From positions 407,108 through 471,107 of the forward strand of contig NZ_FOOY01000003.1 of the NCBI RefSeq assembly GCF_900113325.1: a DNA stretch of 64,000 nt. Reading direction: 5' to 3'. This stretch comes from Sporolactobacillus nakayamae (GTDB lineage Bacteria > Bacillota > Bacilli > Bacillales > Sporolactobacillaceae). A program made the position numbers and the translations under genes. Under the pieces are notes generated by a model that was not told the origin of the DNA, made no database searches, and was given only the letters and a program-made list of their open reading frames with translations. Of this stretch, positions 27,182 to 37,334 are shown piece by piece; position 1 is the stretch's first letter; each line of letters opens with the position of its first letter.

Positions 27182-28489
27182 TTACAATTTTATAACAACA
27201 TTCTGAATTGCGTCCAGAGCGCGTACTGCATAGTGCTCCGCACGCTCCTTTTTATCTTTGATTCGATGATTAAGCGGGGGCAACAAACCAAAATTAGCAT
27301 TCATCGGTTGAAAATTCTTAGCGTTTGCAGTTGTGATGTAATGGGACATGCTGCCAATCACCGTTTCCTCAGGGAAAACCACCGGATGCTCACCGGAAAC
27401 TAAACGGGCGGCGTTGATACCCGCTATAAGGCCTGACGCCGCGGATTCAACATACCCCTCAACGCCGGTCATCTGCCCAGCGAAAAACAAGTCATGTCGA
27501 AACTTAGTTTGGTAAGTTGGTTCTAGCAGCGAAGGTGAGTTCAAAAAAGTGTTGCGATGCATGACACCATACCGAACGATTTCCGCATTTTCCAGTCCGG
27601 GAATCATTTGAAATACCTTTTTTTGTTCACCCCATTTTAGATGCGTTTGAAAACCAACGATATTGAAGAGCGTGCCCGCAGTGTTATCCTGTCGAAGCTG
27701 TACGACAGCATAAGGACGTTTTCCGGTTTTCGGATCTTCTAGCCCAACAGGTTTCAACGGTCCGAACAAGAGTGTTTTTGCCCCCTGCCGTGCCATCACT
27801 TCAACAGGCATGCACCCGCTAAAATACTTCTCTTGCTCAAAGTCTTTCAACGGAGCCGTTTCTGCAGTCGTCAGCGCATGAAAGAAGGATTCAAATTCCT
27901 CTTTATCCATGGGACAATTCAGATAAGCCGCGTCCCCTTTATCATAGCGAGATTTCAAATAAACCTTGTCTCGGTCAATGGTTTCACCAGATATGATGGG
28001 TGCCGCCGCATCATAAAAATAGAAGTAATCCTCACCGGTTAATTGTTGGAGATTCTTTGAGAGCGCTTCCGATGTGAGCGGTCCGGTCGCAATAATTGTC
28101 GGACCCTCGGGGACACAGTCAACCTCCTCATCAATAATCGTTACATTCGGCATCTCTTTAAGTGTCGTCGTGACGATTGCAGAGAAATCATGACGGTCAA
28201 CAGCGAGTGCTCCGCCTGCCGGAACGGATGCTGTGTCTGCAGCTTTCATAATGAGCGAATTAAGCCGACGCATTTCTTCCTTTAATATGCCTACTGCATT
28301 CGTTATGCTGTTCGAACGCAGCGAATTCGTGCATACGAGTTCCGCAAATTGATCGGTATGATGTGCAGGTGTCTGTTTCTTCGGTCTCATCTCAAATAAA
28401 GTGACTGAAATACCACGTTTGGCAATTTGCCAAGCCGCTTCACTCCCTGCAAGTCCCGCACCAATTACATTCACCGAATGTCCTGCCAT
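27182..28489 (-). CDS. trmFO: Folate- and FAD-dependent tRNA (uracil-54-C5)-methyltransferase TrmFO
   Basis: TrmFO makes ribothymidine at position 54 of tRNA using methylene-tetrahydrofolate and FADH2. The 435-residue protein has the N-terminal dinucleotide motif [13 protein letters not shown], the family segments [10 protein letters not shown] and [13 protein letters not shown], an [10 protein letters not shown] stretch with a conserved Cys, and a C-terminal [20 protein letters not shown] motif. I chose the ATG giving [10 protein letters not shown] behind GAGGAAAAGAA. It follows topA by 47 bases. Confidence 0.96.
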   Translation of the reverse strand: MAGHSVNVIGAGLAGSEAAWQIAKRGISVTLFEMRPKKQTPAHHTDQFAELVCTNSLRSNSITNAVGILKEEMRRLNSLIMKAADTASVPAGGALAVDRHDFSAIVTTTLKEMPNVTIIDEEVDCVPEGPTIIATGPLTSEALSKNLQQLTGEDYFYFYDAAAPIISGETIDRDKVYLKSRYDKGDAAYLNCPMDKEEFESFFHALTTAETAPLKDFEQEKYFSGCMPVEVMARQGAKTLLFGPLKPVGLEDPKTGKRPYAVVQLRQDNTAGTLFNIVGFQTHLKWGEQKKVFQMIPGLENAEIVRYGVMHRNTFLNSPSLLEPTYQTKFRHDLFFAGQMTGVEGYVESAASGLIAGINAARLVSGEHPVVFPEETVIGSMSHYITTANAKNFQPMNANFGLLPPLNHRIKDKKERAEHYAVRALDAIQNVVIKL

Positions 28490-28536
28490 TTCTTTTCCTC
28501 TCCTCATTCCTAAAAAACAATTTATCATAAATCAAC

Positions 28537-30621
28537 TTATTGCGGCTCTTCTTTATAATCACATTTCGGACATTCAACGGTTTTTCCGCCTTTTGTTTTC
28601 TTCTCCACAAGATAAGAATCACACTTAGGACACTTTCGCTGAATAGGTTTATCCCACGAAACGAAGTCACAATCAGGATACCTGTCGCAACCGTAGAAAA
28701 TGCGGTGCTTTTTGCTGCGACGTTCTACGACCTCTCCTTCGCCGCATTTCGGGCATGGCACACCGGTCTTTTTTAAAATTGGTTTCGTGTTGCGGCATTC
28801 CGGAAAATTGGAGCAAGCGAGAAATTTACCAAATCTGCCCATTTTGTAAACCATTTCATGGCCGCATTTTTCACATTTAATTCCTGCAGGTTCATCTTTA
28901 ATTGAGACGGACTGCATTTCTTTTTCAGCTGTGGCTAAACGTTTTGAAAAATCTTGATAGAATAGATCAATCAACGTGATCCAATTTCTCTTGCCATCCT
29001 CAACCTCATCTAAATCGGTTTCCATTCGTGCGGTAAAATCAATATTAATGATTTCCGGAAAAAATTCCACAATCAGATTCAATACCACTTCGCCTAATTC
29101 AGTAGGTACGAAACGTTTCGCATCCATTGTCACATAGTTGCGCCTTTGTATCGTATCAATCGTCGGCGCATAAGTCGATGGCCGTCCAATTCCAATTTCC
29201 TCCATTGATTTCACAAGCGTCGCTTCAGTATAGCGTGGCGGCGGCTGCGTGAAATGCTGCTTTGGATCCGTTTGATCTTGAACCGCTGTCATCCCATTTT
29301 CAAGTTCAGGCAGGAAATTTTCTCGAGACACTGAATCTGTTTTCTTTTGATCATCGTTTCCCTCAATGTACACTTTCATAAATCCTTGGAACTTAACCTT
29401 TGATCCTGAAGCTCTGAAGATCACCCCGTTTTGTTCAAGATCCGCTCGTACCGTATCCAAGACTGCAGGGGCCATTTGACTTGCGACAAAACGCTCCCAG
29501 ATGAGTTTGTAAAGCTTAAATTGGTCGCGGCTCAGATATTCTTTAATTTCTTTCGGCTGCCTGAGCACAGAGGTCGGACGCACACCTTCATGCGCATCTT
29601 GCGTATTTTCCGTTTTTTTTGCTTTATGTGGGTGGTTATTATAATAACGATCACCATAGTTATCAAGAATAAAACCCTTGGCCTCAGCCTTTGCGACGTC
29701 GGAAATACGCGTTGAATCCGTTCTCATATAGGTAATTAAACCGGTGCTCCCATGCTTTCCAAGTGCAATGCCTTCATAAAGCTGCTGCGCAATCATCATT
29801 GTTTTTCTCGCCCTGAAGTTCAGCTTTCGAGCTGCTTCCTGCTGCAATGAGGAAGTAATGAACGGAACAACCGGATACCTCAAACGCTCTTTTTTTTGCA
29901 CGTTTTGAACAGTAAAATTTTTGCTTGTAAGTTTAGCGAGAACATCTTTAACATCACTCTCAGTCTTAAGTGCCTTCTTCTTCCCGTCTAAACCGTAAAA
30001 CGCAGCTTCAAAGATTTCCTTATCAACACGGAACTTACCGTTAATTGACCAATACTCTTCTGGGATGAATGCCTTAATTTCCTTCTCACGTTCAATAATC
30101 ATTCGCAATGCAACGGACTGTACACGTCCGGCGCTCAACCCTTTTTTTACTTTCTTCCACAAGAGCGGACTGATGTTATAGCCAACAAGTCGGTCAAGGA
30201 CACGCCTCGCTTGTTGCGCATCTACCAAATCCATGTTTATTCTCCGTGGTGTTTTAAACGCGTCCTTTATTGCTGGTTTCGTGATTTCGTTAAAAACTAC
30301 CCGGCATGCCGAATGGTCATCAATATCAAGACTGTGTGCCAAATGCCATGCAATAGCTTCTCCCTCACGATCGGGGTCAGCTGCGAGGTAGACTTTTTTC
30401 GCTTTTTTGGCCGCGCTTTTTAGTTCTTTAAGAACGGGTCCTTTACCACGAATTGTAATGTAGCGTGGTTTATAGTGATCATCAACATCGATGCCCATCT
30501 GGCTTTTAGGCAGGTCTCGGACATGACCCATTGATGCTTTAACGTCAAATTTCGGACCAAGATAACGTTTTATGGTTTTTGCTTTAGCGGGAGATTCCAC
30601 AATGACTAAATAATCATTCAT
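28537..30621 (-). CDS. topA: DNA topoisomerase I
   Basis: Type IA topoisomerase relaxing negative supercoils. The 694-residue protein has the TOPRIM domain ([32 protein letters not shown]), the active-site region [15 protein letters not shown] with the catalytic Tyr, and three C-terminal four-Cys zinc modules ([23 protein letters not shown]). The ATG start has a GGGGGAG site. A strong promoter lies upstream (30663-30691). In B. subtilis topA is followed by trmFO, as here. Confidence 0.97.
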   Translation of the reverse strand: MNDYLVIVESPAKAKTIKRYLGPKFDVKASMGHVRDLPKSQMGIDVDDHYKPRYITIRGKGPVLKELKSAAKKAKKVYLAADPDREGEAIAWHLAHSLDIDDHSACRVVFNEITKPAIKDAFKTPRRINMDLVDAQQARRVLDRLVGYNISPLLWKKVKKGLSAGRVQSVALRMIIEREKEIKAFIPEEYWSINGKFRVDKEIFEAAFYGLDGKKKALKTESDVKDVLAKLTSKNFTVQNVQKKERLRYPVVPFITSSLQQEAARKLNFRARKTMMIAQQLYEGIALGKHGSTGLITYMRTDSTRISDVAKAEAKGFILDNYGDRYYNNHPHKAKKTENTQDAHEGVRPTSVLRQPKEIKEYLSRDQFKLYKLIWERFVASQMAPAVLDTVRADLEQNGVIFRASGSKVKFQGFMKVYIEGNDDQKKTDSVSRENFLPELENGMTAVQDQTDPKQHFTQPPPRYTEATLVKSMEEIGIGRPSTYAPTIDTIQRRNYVTMDAKRFVPTELGEVVLNLIVEFFPEIINIDFTARMETDLDEVEDGKRNWITLIDLFYQDFSKRLATAEKEMQSVSIKDEPAGIKCEKCGHEMVYKMGRFGKFLACSNFPECRNTKPILKKTGVPCPKCGEGEVVERRSKKHRIFYGCDRYPDCDFVSWDKPIQRKCPKCDSYLVEKKTKGGKTVECPKCDYKEEPQ

Positions 30622-30662
30622 GATGTTTCTCCCCCTTTCTGTGAATATTCAAATCTTCACTA

Positions 30663-30691
30663 ATCTTAATGATTGATGAAAGCTTTGTCAA
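30663..30691 (-). promoter_or_regulatory. Sigma-A promoter of topA
   Basis: TTGACA, 17 bases, TAAGAT. The -35 box is perfect and the -10 box matches five of six positions. It reads into topA about 40 bases downstream. Confidence 0.8.
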
Positions 30692-30788
30692 ACCTTAACA
30701 AATAGAATGGCAGATAATAAATCTATTTACACCGAAATAAGGCGTAATAAAAATTATTTTCTTTAATTGTGTTTCTTCATCTCCGCTC

Positions 30789-31661
30789 CTAACCCTGCAT
30801 CAGCTCATGAACCACATCCAGCCAGTCGTACACTAGTTTAGCGCCTTGCTGGATCAAACGGTTCGTCCCTCCACTTGTTTCTCTTAGAATTGATCCTGGA
30901 ACTGCGAGTACCTCTCTGCCCTGTTCCAAAGCTTGATCAGCAGTGATCAAGGAACCGCTCTTCTCTTTCGCTTCAATAACTAATGTACCCAATGTCAGCC
31001 CGCTTATTATTCGATTCCGCTCCGGAAACCGCCAACGTTCCGGTGGGGCCGTGGGCGGATATTCGCTGATCACAAGCTGTGAGTCGCATAATTGTTTAAA
31101 TAACTGACCATGCTGATTTGGATAAGGGCGATTTAATCCGGAACCCAAAACCGCGACGGTTCGACCATTCAAAGCAAGTCGATGTGCCATCCCATCAATG
31201 CCCATGGCCATCCCACTGACAATCGTCCATCCGTCCTCAATCAAAGGATTAAGGATGCGTCTCAGGACTCCTGCCGCTTCTGCGCTTGGATGTCTTGTTC
31301 CAACCACGCTAAGCATCTTCTTTTCCTTTAAGAGCGAAAGTTTTCCCTTGGTATAAATTAGATAGGGTGGATCATAAATGTTCTTCAATAATTGAGGATA
31401 CATTGGGTGGTGAAAGGAAATTGGCGTGATCTTTTCAGCCTGACAAGCTTCGAACAGCGCTTGAGGGTTGATTTTTTGACGATCCTCAATGAAAAGCTTT
31501 GCATTGACTGATGTAAGATGAAATCCGACTTGCAATTCTTCAAGCGAATAATTTTGAATACGAGTCAGCGACGGATCTATCTTGATCATTTTCCAAATGG
31601 TACGTCTGCTTATGCCGCGACAATGATTCAGCAGCATTAATTGAAGCATAAAGTGATCCAT
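30789..31661 (-). CDS. dprA: DNA processing protein DprA (Smf)
   Basis: DprA loads RecA onto incoming single-stranded DNA during transformation. The 290-residue protein has an N-terminal helical region and a Rossmann-like domain with the signature VGTRHPS, SGMAMGIDGMAHRLAL, AVLGSGLNRPYP, and SGLTLGTLVIEAKEKSGS. The ATG has GAAGAGGTGAATCT upstream. In Bacillus sucC and sucD lie between ylqH and dprA; here there are only about 180 bases without a gene. Confidence 0.95.
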   Translation of the reverse strand: MDHFMLQLMLLNHCRGISRRTIWKMIKIDPSLTRIQNYSLEELQVGFHLTSVNAKLFIEDRQKINPQALFEACQAEKITPISFHHPMYPQLLKNIYDPPYLIYTKGKLSLLKEKKMLSVVGTRHPSAEAAGVLRRILNPLIEDGWTIVSGMAMGIDGMAHRLALNGRTVAVLGSGLNRPYPNQHGQLFKQLCDSQLVISEYPPTAPPERWRFPERNRIISGLTLGTLVIEAKEKSGSLITADQALEQGREVLAVPGSILRETSGGTNRLIQQGAKLVYDWLDVVHELMQG

Positions 31662-31842
31662 AGATTCACCTCTTCAGTTCATAGTGTTGACTGCTTATAC
31701 CTATCTAGGCTATTTGGTTATAACAGCAAAAGCGGAAATCGTGATCAAACAAATGGAGTGTGACTAAAGATACTTTGATCGTTGGAATGGAACAACGGGT
31801 AGCTGGGTATAGAGGAAGCTAGATCAAGTGGAATTGTCTAAT

Positions 31843-32127
31843 CTACTTGGGGATATTTTTCCCAACTTGTTTGTCAATATTATAAATAAATGCAAAGATT
31901 TCCGCAACTGTTTGGTAAAGTTCAGGCGGAATGATCTGGTTCAAATCAAGTTTTCCAAGCATCGAAACGAGTGCAGGATCCTCTTGAATCGGGATTTTAT
32001 GCTGCTCCGCCTGTGAAATAATTTTTTCAGCAATTAAGCCTTCCCCTTTTGCGGTAACATAAGGGGCTTGATCAATACCGTTCATGTACGTTAACGCGAC
32101 AGCTTTTTTCTTCTTTTCAGAATTCAT
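31843..32127 (-). CDS. ylqH: FlhB C-terminal-domain-like protein YlqH
   Basis: A 94-residue stand-alone relative of the cytoplasmic domain of the export switch protein FlhB. It has YMNGIDQAPYVTAKGEGLIA, in which NGIDQAP replaces the NPTH autocleavage motif, then IPIQEDPALVSMLGKLDLNQ and IPPELYQTVAEIFAFIYN, which align with the end of the true FlhB at 8374-9465. Without NPTH it is unlikely to self-cleave. It overlaps the ylqG stop (TAATG). Function is unknown; pairing with a FliK-like neighbour suggests an export-related role. Confidence 0.88.
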   Translation of the reverse strand: MNSEKKKKAVALTYMNGIDQAPYVTAKGEGLIAEKIISQAEQHKIPIQEDPALVSMLGKLDLNQIIPPELYQTVAEIFAFIYNIDKQVGKNIPK

Positions 32128-33647
32128 TATACCTTCACATCCATACGGTAATTTGATTCAGTAAGTGGATCGGTCGCTTTCTTCATAAGATTACGGTCAA
32201 TCTTTTCCGATTGCGAAAGCGAGACAAGATCATAACCCATTTCAGCAAGGTGTTTTTTAAGAATAGATTCTCCGGATTTCATCCATCTACGCAAATCCAT
32301 CTGTTTATTCTGAATATTCAGTGTCACCGAACGATTTTGAACGCGAATATTCACCAATGTTTCTTTTAAATGAGTCAGCTCAAGCCAAAGAACGATCGTA
32401 CAAGAATTCGGATCCAGAGATCCTTTTCGGTCTCTCTTTCCTTCCCAATACACGGATACATTGGTTAGTTCTTTTTGAAAGGCAATGGGAATTTGCAATG
32501 AAAATTGCGCCACAAACGGATCAGCGGAAGCCATCTGAATTTGTTCTCCAGTAATCTTTTGAACCATTTCATGAGCCATTTTTCGCACTGTAGGCGGCGC
32601 GCCCTGATCCTGAACAACAGCGAGCAGGTGCCCTTTTAATGAATCAAATGGTTTCGCTGCTAATGTTCCATGCTTTACAGAATCGCTAATTTGAAATTCA
32701 TAATCGAAACCCAATTTTTTCAATGCTTTAAGAAATAAATTCGAGTGCTCAGTCTCATTTAATCGGGATCCGGCATTTGCAATCTGTTCCGCAGCAAAGG
32801 TTTTTACTTCATTGATAAACGCTTGTGATGAGCGATTTATTTTCAAGTCTTTTAACAAAATCGCAACATCCTTCAGCGACATCGAACTCGACAGAAAGCT
32901 GTCGACCTTATGCTGACTCTTCTCCGGAAGATTGGGAATATGCGTGTCAAAGAATGAACGCAGTAGTTCAGCGTTTTTTTTAGAACCCATTCCATGAACA
33001 AGAGAAGTGAGACCTGTTGCATTTTGCGATTGAGAAAAAGTATTCAGCGCAGTTTTCAATCGCTCTACTGTTTCCGTTTGAGCACCTGAGCGCTGAATTT
33101 CAAGAAGCATTGAGCCAAATTGAGAGCCTAGATGTTCGGATGTTTTAACATCTTTTGCCAACCTGAAAAAAGGTTCCGTAAGAGGAAGCTGTCGGTTCAT
33201 CATCCAGCGTATCGTCTGGATATCTCCTGAAAAGTCGCCGCTCATTTTTAACAATGCGCGCGCATTAAGGATAGACTCGCGCGAAATAGGATCACCATGA
33301 TCAAGAAACGCTTGAATCACTTGCTTATTCAATGAATCATTTTTTAATTGAAGCGTACTTAAGACGTCATCGGCCATCGTTGGCATAGATCCGCTGTTGG
33401 CCGGTTTTCGATCAACCAGCTTTGCAAGGAGTGGATTTGCGCCTTGTTGGATTTGAAACAAATAATCCTGACCAACTTTTAGAGGCGGGTCCACAGAAGC
33501 CACTTTAGCTACTACCTGCTTTGCACCAAGCTGCACAAGCGCTGTCCTGTCCGGCAAAATATCAAGTACTTTCCCGCGAAGAATCTGTTCCGGAGCGTAT
33601 GTGCCAATAAGTTGACTCTGATTGATCGCGTAAGGTTGAAAATTCAC
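32127..33647 (-). CDS. ylqG: YlqG-type protein with FliK-like C-terminus
   Basis: A 506-residue protein corresponding by position to B. subtilis ylqG, of unknown function. The N-terminal part includes a short beta-rich domain (ILRGKVLDILPDRTALVQLG, then GQDYLFQIQQG); the middle is helical; the C-terminal region (QIPIAFQKELTNVSVYWEG, LELTHLKETLVNIRVQNR, ending in ILKKHLAEMGYDLVSLS) has the layout of a FliK C-terminal domain. The start is GTG behind AAGGTGATCAT. It overlaps ylqH. The FliK relation is inferred by eye. Confidence 0.75.
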   Translation of the reverse strand: MNFQPYAINQSQLIGTYAPEQILRGKVLDILPDRTALVQLGAKQVVAKVASVDPPLKVGQDYLFQIQQGANPLLAKLVDRKPANSGSMPTMADDVLSTLQLKNDSLNKQVIQAFLDHGDPISRESILNARALLKMSGDFSGDIQTIRWMMNRQLPLTEPFFRLAKDVKTSEHLGSQFGSMLLEIQRSGAQTETVERLKTALNTFSQSQNATGLTSLVHGMGSKKNAELLRSFFDTHIPNLPEKSQHKVDSFLSSSMSLKDVAILLKDLKINRSSQAFINEVKTFAAEQIANAGSRLNETEHSNLFLKALKKLGFDYEFQISDSVKHGTLAAKPFDSLKGHLLAVVQDQGAPPTVRKMAHEMVQKITGEQIQMASADPFVAQFSLQIPIAFQKELTNVSVYWEGKRDRKGSLDPNSCTIVLWLELTHLKETLVNIRVQNRSVTLNIQNKQMDLRRWMKSGESILKKHLAEMGYDLVSLSQSEKIDRNLMKKATDPLTESNYRMDVKV

Positions 33648-33671
33648 ATGATCACCTTCTTGAGCGTCTTT

Positions 33672-34433
33672 TCAAGCTTTCAGGGGCGCAAAGGTCATTC
33701 GATGTTCCGGGCAAGTGCCCAATCGTTCAATCGCCTGTAGATGCGCTTCAGTACCATAGCCTTTATGTGAAGCAAAATTATAGCCTGGATAAATTTGATC
33801 TAAATCGCACATCATGCGATCACGTGTCACCTTTGCTAAGATAGATGCGGCAGCAATTGAATTGCTTCGCGCATCTCCTTTGATTAAAGAATTTTGTGGA
33901 ATATCAAGCGGTAGTTCCATTGCGTCAATCAGAAGATGATCCGGTTGGACATCTAACTGTTTAACCGCGAGTACCATCGCCCTTTTCGCTGCTTGATAGA
34001 TATTTATCCTGTCAATCTCGTGGGCTGAGACGATCCCTATTCCGCACGCAACTGACAATTCACGAATTCTGTCAAATAGATAGTCGCGCTTTCCTGCGGA
34101 TAATTGCTTAGAGTCGTTAATTCCCGGAATCACTGCATCCGACTTCAAAATGACGCAAGCCGCAACAACAGGTCCGGCAAGCGGCCCTCTTCCAGCCTCG
34201 TCAATACCGGCAACATGCTGTGCTCCAGCAAGCCGCAACTCATCCTCAAACTGATTCATCACATGGTATTTATCAACAAGCTCCTGTAAATGGGCTTTAC
34301 GCGCCTCCCACCTGTGGAGCAATCGGCGGACACCGATCCGTGAATCTGATTCGAACTGTTCCCGTTCCTGTTCAGACAAGCACGTCACTTCAGATAGTTT
34401 CGCTTTTATTTCGGCAATTGTCGCTTGCTTCAT
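33672..34433 (-). CDS. rnhB: Ribonuclease HII
   Basis: RNase HII cleaves RNA in RNA-DNA hybrids, including single embedded ribonucleotides. The 253-residue protein has the roughly 70-residue N-terminal extension typical of Bacillus, then the catalytic DEDD core: GIDEAGRGPLAGPVVAA (Asp, Glu), LLIDAMELPLD (Asp) and later IKGDARSNSIAAASILAKV with VTRDRMM. ATG start. It lies between rbgA and ylqG, as in Bacillus. Confidence 0.96.
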   Translation of the reverse strand: MKQATIAEIKAKLSEVTCLSEQEREQFESDSRIGVRRLLHRWEARKAHLQELVDKYHVMNQFEDELRLAGAQHVAGIDEAGRGPLAGPVVAACVILKSDAVIPGINDSKQLSAGKRDYLFDRIRELSVACGIGIVSAHEIDRINIYQAAKRAMVLAVKQLDVQPDHLLIDAMELPLDIPQNSLIKGDARSNSIAAASILAKVTRDRMMCDLDQIYPGYNFASHKGYGTEAHLQAIERLGTCPEHRMTFAPLKA

Positions 34434-34501
34434 ACTCTTCTTCCCCTGTTATTTATATCGGTGCAATTATTATTTTTTTGAATTTAACGTTTACACATAC
34501 A

Positions 34502-35371
34502 TTACGGCCATTCGAGCGTGAGCGGACCAAGTTTCTGACTGCGATAATCACGTAAAATGATTTCCGATACCCGGTCATAGTCAATGAATCCGCCGCTCAT
34601 CAAGCAACCTCTTTTTTTACCAATCTGATCAAATAATCCAATCAGCAGCTGCTGGTCTTCCTCTGTGCCTGTGAGCACGGGAAGTTCGGTTAGATTATAG
34701 CGCTTGACCAAGGACTCTCTGTAGTAGTTCAACATGGTTTTTAATAAGAAAAAAGCGATCTCTTGAAAATCAAGCAGTTCTTCTTTAATCGCACCGGTTG
34801 CGGCAAGGCAAAGTCCCACACGCGGATCGTCAAATTTTGGCCAAAGAATTCCCGGTGTGTCGAGCAATTCCATTGTTGTCCCAACTTTAATCCACTGCTG
34901 GGCTTTAGTGACACCTGGTCGATCACCGATTTTGGCAATCTTTTTTCCTGCGAGACGATTAATCAATGTTGACTTGCCGACATTCGGAATACCTAAAATC
35001 AGCGCGCGATCTGCATGAGGACGGAACCCTTTATCTTCCATTCTTTTTCGTCGTGCGGCTGTCAACTCATGTACCGCATCAGGCAACGTTGAAACACCTT
35101 GTCCTGTTTGACTGTTGATGAGATGTGCCTTCAATCCATCACTTTCGAATTTCTCTTTCCACAGCTTGGTCGCCTTACGATCTGCCATATCGATTTTATT
35201 CAAGATCATAAGCCTTGGCTTACCTGAAGATATTTCTTCGACAAGTGGATTTCTTGAAGAAGAAGGAATTCTGCTGTCCACAAGTTCAATGACAACATCA
35301 ATCTGTTTAATCTTCTCAATCATTTGCCGCTTTGCCTTCGCCATATGACCGGGATACCACTGGATCGTCAT
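34502..35371 (-). CDS. rbgA: 50S ribosome assembly GTPase RbgA (YlqF)
   Basis: RbgA is a circularly permuted GTPase needed for late 50S assembly. The 289-residue protein begins with the family signature MTIQWYPGHMAKAKRQM and has G4 (LNKIDMADR), G5 (NSQTGQG), G1 (GIPNVGKSTLINRL) and G3 (LDTPGILWP) in permuted order, followed by a C-terminal helical domain. It lies between rplS (separated by a terminator) and rnhB. Confidence 0.97.
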   Translation of the reverse strand: MTIQWYPGHMAKAKRQMIEKIKQIDVVIELVDSRIPSSSRNPLVEEISSGKPRLMILNKIDMADRKATKLWKEKFESDGLKAHLINSQTGQGVSTLPDAVHELTAARRKRMEDKGFRPHADRALILGIPNVGKSTLINRLAGKKIAKIGDRPGVTKAQQWIKVGTTMELLDTPGILWPKFDDPRVGLCLAATGAIKEELLDFQEIAFFLLKTMLNYYRESLVKRYNLTELPVLTGTEEDQQLLIGLFDQIGKKRGCLMSGGFIDYDRVSEIILRDYRSQKLGPLTLEWP

Positions 35372-35412
35372 AATGATTTCCTCATTTCATTCCATATATG
35401 GATTCTCCGCAT

Positions 35413-35452
35413 AAAAAAAACGGAAGGGGCTTGGTCATCCCAAGCCCCTCCT
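35413..35452 (-). terminator. Terminator after rplS
   Basis: A GC-rich hairpin with arms GGGGCTTGG and CCAAGCCCC, loop GATGA, is followed by TTCCG and a run of eight T on the minus strand. It closes the rplS unit and precedes rbgA. The flanking bases also give A-rich pairing on the other strand. Confidence 0.9.
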
Positions 35453-35487
35453 TTTCATTACTGCGTACATTTAATTTCAAATCATGC

Positions 35488-35829
35488 TTATCTGCTCTTA
35501 ATACGCGCTTTCTTACCACGCAGTGCACGCAGATAATACAGTTTCGCACGACGCACTTTACCGTGACGTACCACTTCGATCTTATCGATCTTCGGCGAGT
35601 TAACAGGGAATGCGCGTTCAACACCGACACCATAAGAAATCTTTCGTACCGTAAAGGTTGCGCTGATTCCGCCGCCGTGACGCTTGATCACAACGCCTTC
35701 AAATACCTGAATACGCTCGTGTGAACCTTCAGTAATCTTCACGTGCACTTTTAACGTATCGCCAGGTCTGAAATCCGGAAGATCCGTACGCAATTGTTCT
35801 TTGGTAATTTCATCAATGATATTAGACAT
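35488..35829 (-). CDS. rplS: 50S ribosomal protein L19
   Basis: L19 lies at the 30S-50S interface. The 113-residue protein has the family segments [30 protein letters not shown] and [19 protein letters not shown], with a basic C-terminus. I chose the ATG giving MSNIIDEI behind GGAGG; a longer reading adds 33 residues that are encoded by the leader and do not resemble L19. The leader at 35830-35912 probably regulates it. Confidence 0.97.
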   Translation of the reverse strand: MSNIIDEITKEQLRTDLPDFRPGDTLKVHVKITEGSHERIQVFEGVVIKRHGGGISATFTVRKISYGVGVERAFPVNSPKIDKIEVVRHGKVRRAKLYYLRALRGKKARIKSR

Positions 35830-35912
35830 AATAGAATGGCCTCCTTCCGTACAAATGCTCTTACATTCCCAAGGAACACAGCGGAACATCGTATTCACTG
35901 GCAATTGCCACG
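35830..35912 (-). ncRNA. Probable L19 leader (autoregulatory 5' UTR of rplS)
   Basis: The region between a candidate promoter and the rplS start is GC-richer than the surrounding spacers and contains paired elements (GTTCC with GGAAT, and more distal arms) in the position of the L19 leader known from Bacillota. Such leaders let excess L19 repress its own synthesis. I recognise this from position and partial motif only; a covariance-model search would settle it. Confidence 0.45.
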
Positions 35913-35918
35913 AAGAAT

Positions 35919-35948
35919 ATCTTACCACATTTAAACGCTTTGATGCAA
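35919..35948 (-). promoter_or_regulatory. Candidate sigma-A promoter of rplS
   Basis: TTGCAT, 18 bases, TAAGAT read toward rplS. It lies just after the trmD stop would be crossed by read-through (the -35 box is about 25 bases from the trmD stop), giving an internal promoter. Confidence 0.5.
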
Positions 35949-35972
35949 GCTTTTTCGGCTACGCCAAAGCAA

Positions 35973-36722
35973 CTAGTGTTTCTCTTCCGACTCACATTCA
36001 AATTGGTTGAGCCATTTCTTTTCCTGTTCACTCAGTTCAAGATCAATCAATAAATCCGGCCTGCGTTCATAAGTACGTCTCAGTGATTCTCGAAGGCGCC
36101 ACTCAGCGATCTTTTCATGATTTCCCGACAGTAAAATATCCGGTACCTTCATGCCGCGAAAATCGGCTGGTCGTGTGTAGTGTGGATGTTCAAGTAAGCC
36201 GGTAGAAAATGAATCCGTAACTGCAGATGTATCATTACCAAGAACACCAGGAAGCAATCGGACAATACTGTCGATCATCGACATTGCCGCCAGTTCTCCG
36301 CCAGTCATGACAAAATCTCCTATGGAATACTCATCCGTGACCAAATGTTCCGGTACCCGTTCATCAAATCCTTCATAATGACCGCAGATAAAAATCAGAC
36401 TGGATTCCTTTGACAGCATCTCCGCGTCCTGCTGCTTAAACGGCTTTCCTTGCGGCGAGGTAAGAATGATGCGTGGCTTGGCGTTTTCTTCTTTACGGAC
36501 GGCATCGACCGCATCAAACAAAGGCTGAGGCATCAATACCATCCCTGCGCCACCACCAAATGGATAATCATCTACTTTATTATGCTTATTGGTTGTAAAG
36601 TCCCTAAAGTTGGTGACCTTGAATGAAACAGCGCCTTTCTCAGCCGCTTTTCCTAGTATTGATGTATTCAGAACACCTTCAAACATCTCTGGAAACAGAG
36701 ATAGAATATCAATCTTCATCAT
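35973..36722 (-). CDS. trmD: tRNA (guanine-37-N1)-methyltransferase TrmD
   Basis: TrmD methylates G37 next to the anticodon and prevents frameshifting. The 249-residue protein has the SPOUT-fold signatures [39 protein letters not shown] and [17 protein letters not shown] (knot region). Two adjacent ATGs could start it; both overlap the rimM stop. Order rimM-trmD-rplS is universal in the group. Confidence 0.97.
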   Translation of the reverse strand: MMKIDILSLFPEMFEGVLNTSILGKAAEKGAVSFKVTNFRDFTTNKHNKVDDYPFGGGAGMVLMPQPLFDAVDAVRKEENAKPRIILTSPQGKPFKQQDAEMLSKESSLIFICGHYEGFDERVPEHLVTDEYSIGDFVMTGGELAAMSMIDSIVRLLPGVLGNDTSAVTDSFSTGLLEHPHYTRPADFRGMKVPDILLSGNHEKIAEWRLRESLRRTYERRPDLLIDLELSEQEKKWLNQFECESEEKH

Positions 36723-37236
36723 CGACCAACCCCGGAATCAGGTGAACAATCACCGTTTTATGCACAACATCAACGTTCTTCACGACGTCGGAAATGTACG
36801 GGATAAGAACATCCTTTTTTCCTGTGTCCACAACCCATACATCATTCGCACCCGGAGATAATATTTCTTTAACAGTTCCCATTTTCGCGCCAGTGTCAGT
36901 GACTACCTGTGCACCAATGATTTCATGATAATAGAAGTCGCCTTGTTCAAGTGGGGACAATTGTTCTTTTGTGACGAAAAGTGAGCAACCCTTGTACTTT
37001 TCTACATCATTTATTGAGTTATAGTTTTCAAACATCAGACAATCAAATTGTTTGTGACGGCGATAACTTGCGACCTTAAGTGGTTCATATGTACTGTTCT
37101 TCTGATCCCGTACATATAGGACCGCTCCTTTCGCGTAGCGCTCTTCCGGAAAATCTGTGACACTCACTACTCGTACCTCTCCTCTAATTCCTTGGGTATT
37201 CACAATTTTCCCAACGTAAAGCCACTGTTCAGTCAT
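36709..37236 (-). CDS. rimM: 16S rRNA processing protein RimM
   Basis: RimM assists 30S head assembly through S19. The 175-residue protein has the N-terminal segment [15 protein letters not shown] and the C-terminal PRC-barrel with [12 protein letters not shown] and [14 protein letters not shown]. It starts with ATG behind AAGGAGGTTCT. In Bacillus ylqD lies between khpA and rimM; here only a terminator does. Confidence 0.96.
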   Translation of the reverse strand: MTEQWLYVGKIVNTQGIRGEVRVVSVTDFPEERYAKGAVLYVRDQKNSTYEPLKVASYRRHKQFDCLMFENYNSINDVEKYKGCSLFVTKEQLSPLEQGDFYYHEIIGAQVVTDTGAKMGTVKEILSPGANDVWVVDTGKKDVLIPYISDVVKNVDVVHKTVIVHLIPGLVDDED

Positions 37237-37293
37237 CCTAGAACCTCCTTATTCATGAATCACATCATCTTCATCCGCATAGCTATGTAAGCT

Positions 37294-37331
37294 GAAAAAG
37301 AGAAGGGTAAAAGATCCCCCTTCTCTTTTTT
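37294..37331 (-). terminator. Terminator between khpA and rimM
   Basis: Minus-strand arms AAAAAGAGAAGGG and CCCTTCTCTTTTT flank a ten-base loop (GGATCTTTTA). The hairpin starts 4 bases after the khpA stop. Its A/T symmetry allows action in both directions. It should partly separate ffh-rpsP-khpA from rimM-trmD. Confidence 0.8.
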
Positions 37332-37334
37332 ATG

